64,000 nucleotides of DNA from Metridium senile (taxonomy: Eukaryota; Cnidaria; Anthozoa; Actiniaria; Metridiidae), in assembly GCA_949775045.1 (NCBI GenBank), contig OX459095.1, positions 30,763,564 to 30,827,563 on the forward strand. Direction: 5' to 3'. The first letter of the stretch is position 1. Each line of letters starts with the position of its first letter. Below the pieces are notes generated by a model. The model ran no database searches, had not been told where the DNA came from, and saw only the letters and a list, made by a program, of their open reading frames with translations. The position numbers and the translations under genes are program-made. Shown here in pieces: positions 58,091 through 64,000 of this stretch.

Positions 58091-60415
58091 AAAAGTTCGC
58101 AAATCTATCAACTTGAACAAATTGCGAACTTTTTACACGTACCTATAGGATAATATAATATACTAGTAAAAAAAAGTTCGCAAATCTATATCAACTTTAA
58201 CAAATTGCGAACTTTTCACTTATTAATTATACTAGTAAAAAAAAGTTCGCAAAATTTATCAACTTTAACAAATTGCGAACTTTTCACTTGTATACTAGTA
58301 AAAAAAAGTTCGCAAATCTATCAAATTTAACAAATTGCGAACTTTTTACACGTACCTATAGGATAATATAATATACTAGTAAAAAAAGTTCGCAAATCTA
58401 TCAACTTTAACAAATTGCGAACTTTTCACTTGTATACTAGTAAAAAAAGTTTGCAAATCTATCAACTTGAACAAATTGCGAACTTTTTACACGTACCTAT
58501 AGGATAATATAATATACTAGTAAAAAAAAGTTCGCAAATCTATATCAACTTTAACAAATTGCGAACTTTTCACTTATTAATTATACTAGTAAAAAAAAGT
58601 TCGCAAAACTATCAACTTTAACAAATTGCGAACTTTTCACTTGTATACTAGTAAAAAAAAGTTCGCAAATCTATCAAATTTAACAAATTGCGAACTTTTT
58701 ACACGTACCTATAGGATAATATAATATACTAGTAAAAAAAAGTTCGCAAATCTATCAACTTTAACAAATTGCGAACTTTTCACTTGTATACTAGTAAAAA
58801 AAAGTTCGCAAAACTATCAACTTTAGCAAATTGCGAACTTTTTACTTGTATACTGGTAAAAAAAAGTTCGCAAATCTATCAACTTTAACAAATTGCAAAC
58901 TTTTCACTTGTATACTAGTAAAAAAAAGTTCGCAAAACTATCAACTTTAACAAATTGCGAACTTTCACTTGTATACTAGTAAAAAAAGTTCGCAAATCTA
59001 TCAACTTGAACAAATTGCGAACTTTTTACACGTACCTATAGGATAATATAATATACTAGTAAAAAAAAGTTCGCAAATCTATATCAACTTTAACAAATTG
59101 CGAACTTTTCACTTGTATATTAGTAAAAAAAAGTTCGCAAATCTATCAAATTTAACAAATTGCGAACTTTTTACACGTACCTATAGGATAATATAATATA
59201 CTAGTAAAAAAAGTTCGCAAATCTATCAACTTTAACAAATTGCGAACTTTTCACTTGTATACTAGTAAAAAAAGTTTGCAAATCTATCAACTTGAACAAA
59301 TTGCGAACTTTTTACACGTACCTATAGGATAATATAATATACTAGTAAAAAAAAGTTCGCAAATCTATATCAACTTTAACAAATTGCGAACTTTTCACTT
59401 ATTAATTATACTAGTAAAAAAAAGTTCGCAAAACTATCAACTTTAACAAATTGCGAACTTTTCACTTGTATACTAGTAAAAAAAAGTTCGCAAATCTATC
59501 AAATTTAACAAATTGCGAACTTTTTACACGTACCTATAGGATAATATAATATACTAGTAAAAAAAAGTTCGCAAATCTATCAACTTTAACAAATTGCGAA
59601 CTTTTCACTTGTATACTAGTAAAAAAAAGTTCGCAAAACTATCAACTTTAGCAAATTGCGAACTTTTTACTTGTATACTAGTAAAAAAAAGTTCGCAAAT
59701 CTATCAACTTTAACAAATTGCAAACTTTTCACTTGTATACTAGTAAAAAAAAGTTCGCAAAACTATCAACTTTAACAAATTGCGAACTTTCACTTGTATA
59801 CTAGTAAAAAAAGTTCGCAAATCTATCAACTTGAACAAATTGCGAACTTTTTACACGTACCTATAGGATAATATAATATACTAGTAAAAAAAAGTTCGCA
59901 AATCTATATCAACTTGAACAAATTGCGAACTTTTTACACGTACCTATAGGATAATATAATATACTAGTAAAAAAAAGTTCGCAAATCTATATCAACTTTA
60001 ACAAATTGCGAACTTTTCACTTATTAATTATACTAGTAAAAAAAAGTTCGCAAATCTATCAAATTTAACAAATTGCGAACTTTTTACACGTACCTATAGG
60101 ATAATATAATATACTAGTAAAAAAAAGTTTGCAAATCTATCAACTTGAACAAATTGCGAACTTTTCACTTGTATACTAGTAAAAAAAAGTTCGCAAAACT
60201 ATCAACTTTAGCAAATTGCGAACTTTTTACACGTACCTATAGGATAATATAATATACTAGTAAAAAAAAGTTCGCAAATCTATCAACTTTAACAAATTGC
60301 GAACTTTTCACTTGTATACTAGTAAAAAAAAGTTCGCAAAACTATCAACTTTAGCAAATTGCGAACTTTTCACTTGTATACTAGTAAAAAAAAGTTCGCA
60401 AAACTATCAACTTAG
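58091..60415 (+). repeat. Hairpin-unit satellite array, second block with 825-bp higher-order repeats
   Basis: Same unit as the left block. Two marker variants fix a higher-order period: GTTTGC for GTTCGC at 58449 and 59274, and TTGCAAAC for TTGCGAAC at 58895 and 59720. Each pair is 825 bp apart. The same markers in the left block (55675, 56121) are both 2,774 bp upstream, so the blocks share one higher-order unit. Confidence 0.93.
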
Positions 60416-60494
60416 GACAATCTTTGAAAGACAATGGCTATGTATATATCCGGTAATGACGATAGCGCGTAAATAAAAATGATGGTCCTACAGT

Positions 60495-60620
60495 GCAAAC
60501 ACAAAACACGTGAAATTATAGTACTCCTAATAATACTATAAGTAATAAAGTATGAAATAGTACTTACTTTTACAAGATAGCACTATTAGTAGTATTATTA
60601 TAAGTGTTTTCACTCTAAAC
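60495..60620. mobile_element. Hairpin MITE, GAGTRCAAACA-like, copy 4
   Basis: AGTGCAAACACAAAACACGT with TGAAA...TATAGTACT and the mirrored AGTAGTATTATTATAAGTGT with TTTCACTCT. Lies inside the foldback element. Confidence 0.6.
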
Positions 60621-60852
60621 TCTGTCATGCAATTAACAATTCATCATGCAGTATTTTATAATACTAGCGGTTCTTATCAGAAGTGAAGTGCTGCGATGTG
60701 TATTTGTATGCACTTAAAGTAAGCTATTGTCGACATTCATGCGCTTCAAAGCATAGACTGTGAAACAATAGAAATACGCTTCAAAACTCATTACTTTTGA
60801 CGGTGCCTAAACTTTTGTATTCTTTGTAGAGTTTCAGGTTGTAGCTTATGGT

Positions 60853-61914
60853 TCAATGAAAAGTTGTTATTATTGAAGTTGTTTTTGTTAAAAACGTGAG
60901 TTTATTTTCCAATCTAGTTTGTTTTTGAAAATGAGTTTCTTCGATGATTCTTTTCTTAAAGTAGGCTTTTTGTGCATCTAAACTATTTTGCGATTGAGTT
61001 TCGGTTTGTTCAGATGTTTTTTTTCTTGAAGTATGCTTTTTGTGCATCTAATCTTTTTTGCCTTTCAATTGCAGTTTGTGTTAATTTGCTATTTTTTTGA
61101 TATGTTCTCATCTTTTCTAGCCTGGTTTCTCTATGATGTGGCGTTTCTTCTGGGAGTTTTCTTTTTTTTGTTTTTTCAATATTTTTTTCCTCTTTACATT
61201 CAGAAAATTCAACAACTTTTCTCGTACACATTTATTGTTAGTCGACATTAGTTGGTGAGTTACTAGTGATTTACTAGTGTTACTAACAAATTGAACAGGC
61301 ATAATTTCAAAGAATTCACTACTTAATTCAATGGAAAGTGAACGTAAATATTGTTCTAATGTGGTTAGATCACAGCATTTCATAACAACAGCAGTGCCAT
61401 TATCATCAAGCATACCATAATCGTTACGTGCATGAGAATCAAAAACATAAATAACATTGTCAGTATGTTTAATCAATGCCATCGTATAACCATCTAGTAT
61501 CATAAATGCATAATTATCATTCGAGAAAGTATTCATCAAGGCAGAATGTAAATCAAGATCGTTTGCCTCGTCGGGCGATTGATTTGGATCGTTTGCCTCG
61601 TTGGGCGATTGATTCTGTGTCATCGTAAACCAAAGGACTCGATCTTGCAGATAATTCAGAGAAATCGTCTCTTCATCAGGTACAGAGCGTTCTTCGAAAG
61701 CTTTTAAAAACATGGAATCTCCTTCGGCTAAAAGACGATCCACCGTCTGTGTTGTCCATTTCGAAATATTACCACAATTTGCACATAACAGAGCTGAAAG
61801 AGTCATAAAAGCACATTGTCTTCCTCTTGAAATGTTGCTAAAACGACCATCACCTTGATGAATACTTCCTCGAGTAAATAAAGTCGCATTTAACATAAAG
61901 TAATTATCATACAT
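60853..61914 (-). pseudogene. C76/OTU-like cysteine protease fragment with repeated basic tail
   Basis: Minus strand. The first 220 residues contain GRQCAFMTLSALL (putative catalytic Cys) and YAFMILDGYTMALI followed by NVIYVFDSHARNDYGM (putative His/Asp), the layout of the C76/OTU-like protease module found next to Helitron or PIF1-type helicase regions in invertebrates. A duplicated NQSPNEANDPNQSPDEAND spacer lies between. Near 61230 a frameshift occurs, and the tail continues in two further frames (61010-61231, 60853-61047) as basic repeats: RLDAQKAYFKKK, TRLEKMRTYQKN and SLDAQKAYFKKR. It stops at 60853 and no helicase or Rep domain follows. Truncated and frameshifted, so probably dead in this copy. 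Confidence 0.6.
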
Positions 61915-61919
61915 ACCTT

Positions 61920-62420
61920 CGCCAAGAGACCATGTGGTTTACGGCGCATTATTCATTTGATAATAACCGCTGATTACGATTACGGCAGGCGCAAAAATTG
62001 TCAATCGCTACCTAGCCCACGAAATCGACTTTCGACTTGGGTATTGATCGTGTTACACAGGGATCCCAATGGAAAATCTGCGAGATTAGTGTCGCTGCTC
62101 ACTTCGTTCGCAGCAAAAAGACAGCAAATCAACACATCTTAAGTTTTCTCATAAGTTTTGTCATTTATTACAATAACGATACACAATAAGTTTTGTCATT
62201 TATTACAATAACGATACACACTAAATCACAAATGTTCTATTTTCTTTATGACAAATGTTCTATTTTTGTATGGCAACCTTGGTGCAAGTAGGTGTATATA
62301 ACTTATAGCTTATACAAGTTATCGAATACAAGAAAAACCCGGCCACGAATAAGAACTGACCTATAGGTTTTAAGTTAGCCTAAACATGTTTTAAACACAA
62401 TTTTAGGCTAAACATGCTAG
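61920..62420. other. Single-copy spacer with a 35-bp duplication
   Basis: ATAAGTTTTGTCATTTATTA, then CAATAACGATACACA, occurs twice in tandem (62152-62220). The following CAAATGTTCTATTT...GTATGGCAAC...AGGTGTATA resembles 29408-29455. Presumably the region upstream of the protease frame. Confidence 0.6.
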
Positions 62421-62424
62421 TATA

Positions 62425-63170
62425 CGTGTAAAAAGTTCGCAATTTGTTAAAGTTGATAGTTTTGCGAACTTTTTTTTACTAGCGTGATACAAGTGAAAAG
62501 TTCGCAATTTGTTCAAGTTGATAGATTTGCGAACTTTTTTTTACTAGTATACAAGTGAAAAGTTCGCAATTTGTTAAAGTTGATAGATTTGCGAACTTTT
62601 TTTTACTAGTATATTATATTATCCTATAGGTACGTGTAAAAAGTTCGCAATTTGTTAAAGTTGATAGATTTGCGAACTTTTTTTTACTAGTATACAAGTG
62701 AAAGTTCGCAATTTGTTAAAGTTGATAGTTTTGCGAACTTTTTTTTACTAGTATATTATATTATCCTATAGGTACGTGTAAAAAGTTCGCAATTTGTTAA
62801 AGTTGATAGATTTGCGAACTTTTTTTTACTAGTATACAAGTGAAAAGTTCGCAATTTGTTCAAGTTGATAGATTTGCGAACTTTTTTTTACTAGTATACG
62901 TGTAAAAAGTTCGCAATTTGTTCAAGTTGATAGATTTGCGAACTTTTTTTTACTAGTATATTATATTATCCTATAGATACGGGTGAAAAGTTCGCAATTT
63001 GTTAAAGTTGATAGATTTGCGAACTTTTTTTTACTAGTATACGTGTAAAACGTTCGCAATTTGTCAAAGTTGATAGATTTGCGAACTTTTTTTTACTAGT
63101 ATACAAGTGAAAAGTTCGCAATTTGTTAAAGTTGATAAATTTGCGAACTTTTTTTTACTAGTATATAGTG
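62425..63170 (-). repeat. Hairpin-unit satellite array, right block (inverted)
   Basis: About 11 units of the same hairpin in reverse orientation (AAAAGTTCGCAATTTGTTAA, then GTTGATAGATTTGCGAAC and TTTTTTTTACTAG), with the same long linker reversed (TATTATATTATCCTATAGG then TACGTG). Confidence 0.95.
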
Positions 63171-63269
63171 AATATTTTATATAGTTATTTATACATAATC
63201 ATATAAATTGCGAACTTTTTTTTACTAGTACTAGTATATGATTATGCAAACTATAAATGTGTTATTTTA

Positions 63270-64000
63270 TATCTTTTGTAAGAAACGAAACACAGGTTTG
63301 AGTAGTACGTTATTTAGCAATAATGCGATGCTTATATAAACAAATAATGCAGTTTGTAATTGCAATATTTGGCAGACTTGCTACAAGTCGACTGTACACT
63401 CTTTATTTTGAGAAAGTCTAAAGAGCAATGCTCAAAATTAATGTATTTTCTTTTATTTAGAAGACACAGATTTATTAAAATAACCGATAAGTAACGTACC
63501 CTGCCATTTCCACCCTTTATATGTAGATTTATGCCGAACCTTTATCATCGGCCAACATCTATTGAGCGGCCACTTTGAAAAGTCCCTAGGGTGACCGTTT
63601 ATTAGAGGTACAACTCAATTTCTTGAATATTGTACAAATTTCAACAAAAATAATATTAAATTGGACGTCAACGGCGGAAAACACAACACTTAGGGACTTA
63701 TGTAAGGGTCTATAGGAGATTTACTGTTCTTTTGATTTATGATCACAAAAATCATTTGTGTAAATTTGAACAAACATTTTTCTAATTATTAGAGCTGCTT
63801 TTATACATACATGAATGCTTTGTAGATGTAAGCACTTTATAATCATGGCAGCTATAGCAAATGTGTAGAATACGAAATCAAAATATTACATTACCGGTAT
63901 TAGAATGCTGCCAAGCACCTTGTACAAGTGAGAATGATAATTATCTGACCAGTTGTCACGCAATGCTCCTTGCTTTTGTATAAACAAAAAGCTACAAAAC
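63270..64000. other. No gene seen
   Basis: Right flank of the foldback element. AT-rich with no recognised features. Confidence 0.4.

Larger units (their letters stand above)
55017..63266. mobile_element. 8.2-kb foldback-type element with inverted hairpin arrays
   Basis: The left end reads AATAACACA...TTTGCAAAATCATATACTAG, and the right end is its reverse complement (CTAGTATATGATTATGCAAA...TGTGTTATT). Inside this, a segment of about 90 bp (AAGTTCGCAATTTATATGAT, then TATGTATAAATAACT...ATTCACTATATACTAG) is identical in inverted orientation at 55050-55135 and 63160-63235. Next come arrays of a hairpin unit, in one orientation on the left (55117-56765, 58085-60415) and the opposite on the right (62425-63170). 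Between them lie a nested insertion (56766-58090) and a protease-like gene fragment (60.85-61.92 kb). No target duplication is obvious. Inverted ends made of tandem subrepeats are the architecture of foldback elements. No known transposase is visible. Confidence 0.72.

Noticed and set aside
55100..63170. CRISPR-like array of short palindromic repeats
   Set aside because: Linkers between repeats are a few recurring types rather than unique spacers, the unit itself varies, and the context is eukaryotic transposon DNA.

Overview
This is eukaryotic, AT-rich, intron-bearing, repeat-dense DNA. It shows no bacterial operon structure. Metazoan-type introns (GT..AG), a secreted PAN/Apple plus fibrinogen-domain gene, a DIRS-type retroelement, Penelope-type hammerhead ribozyme repeats, a Harbinger transposon and a tRNA-derived SINE together point to a marine invertebrate. 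A cnidarian (anthozoan) is the most likely source; this is inference, since no rRNA or mitochondrial marker is present.

Only two host genes can be supported, both on the + strand. (1) A VioB/RebD-like gene with a C-terminal ferritin-like domain is spread over six clear exons from 14.86 to 26.65 kb. A probable signal-peptide exon lies at 6.87 kb. The model encodes about 1,010-1,030 residues, close to the roughly 1,000 of bacterial VioB (violacein pathway, iminophenylpyruvate dimer synthase). Its introns are full of transposon relics. (2) A gene for a secreted PAN/Apple-fibrinogen (FReD) protein lies at 30.3-34.9 kb. Its PAN first exon is tandemly duplicated (30.3 and 31.7 kb) ahead of one pair of FReD exons, and a third inverted PAN fragment sits at 40.1 kb.

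The rest is mobile and repetitive. 0.5-2.5 kb: DIRS-like gag and broken RT (- strand). 5.6-8.3 kb: nested hairpin MITEs, including one insertion with an empty site in the same window. 10.9-13.1 kb: a TTAA-flanked terminal-inverted-repeat element. 14.3 and 18.3-18.9 kb: Penelope-like terminal fragments carrying minimal hammerhead ribozymes. 21.6-24.3 kb: a giant palindrome with arms of about 1 kb. 26.7-27.9 kb: another palindrome. 33.2-33.9 and 39.0-39.6 kb: long microsatellites. 44.9-48.0 kb: a SINE and two LINE fragments. 48.1-50.9 kb: a Harbinger transposase with two lesions and an apparently intact SANT/Myb-like partner.

The most unusual structure is at 55.0-63.3 kb. An 8.2-kb unit has inverted ends that are identical for about 90 bp. 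Both ends run into arrays of a roughly 60-bp hairpin unit (GTTCGCAA...TTGCGAAC, then CTAG). The left arrays have an 825-bp higher-order period, and the arrays face each other across a gene fragment for a C76/OTU-like cysteine protease with a repeated basic tail. It looks like a foldback-type element. The hairpin-plus-CTAG unit also resembles a Helitron 3' end.
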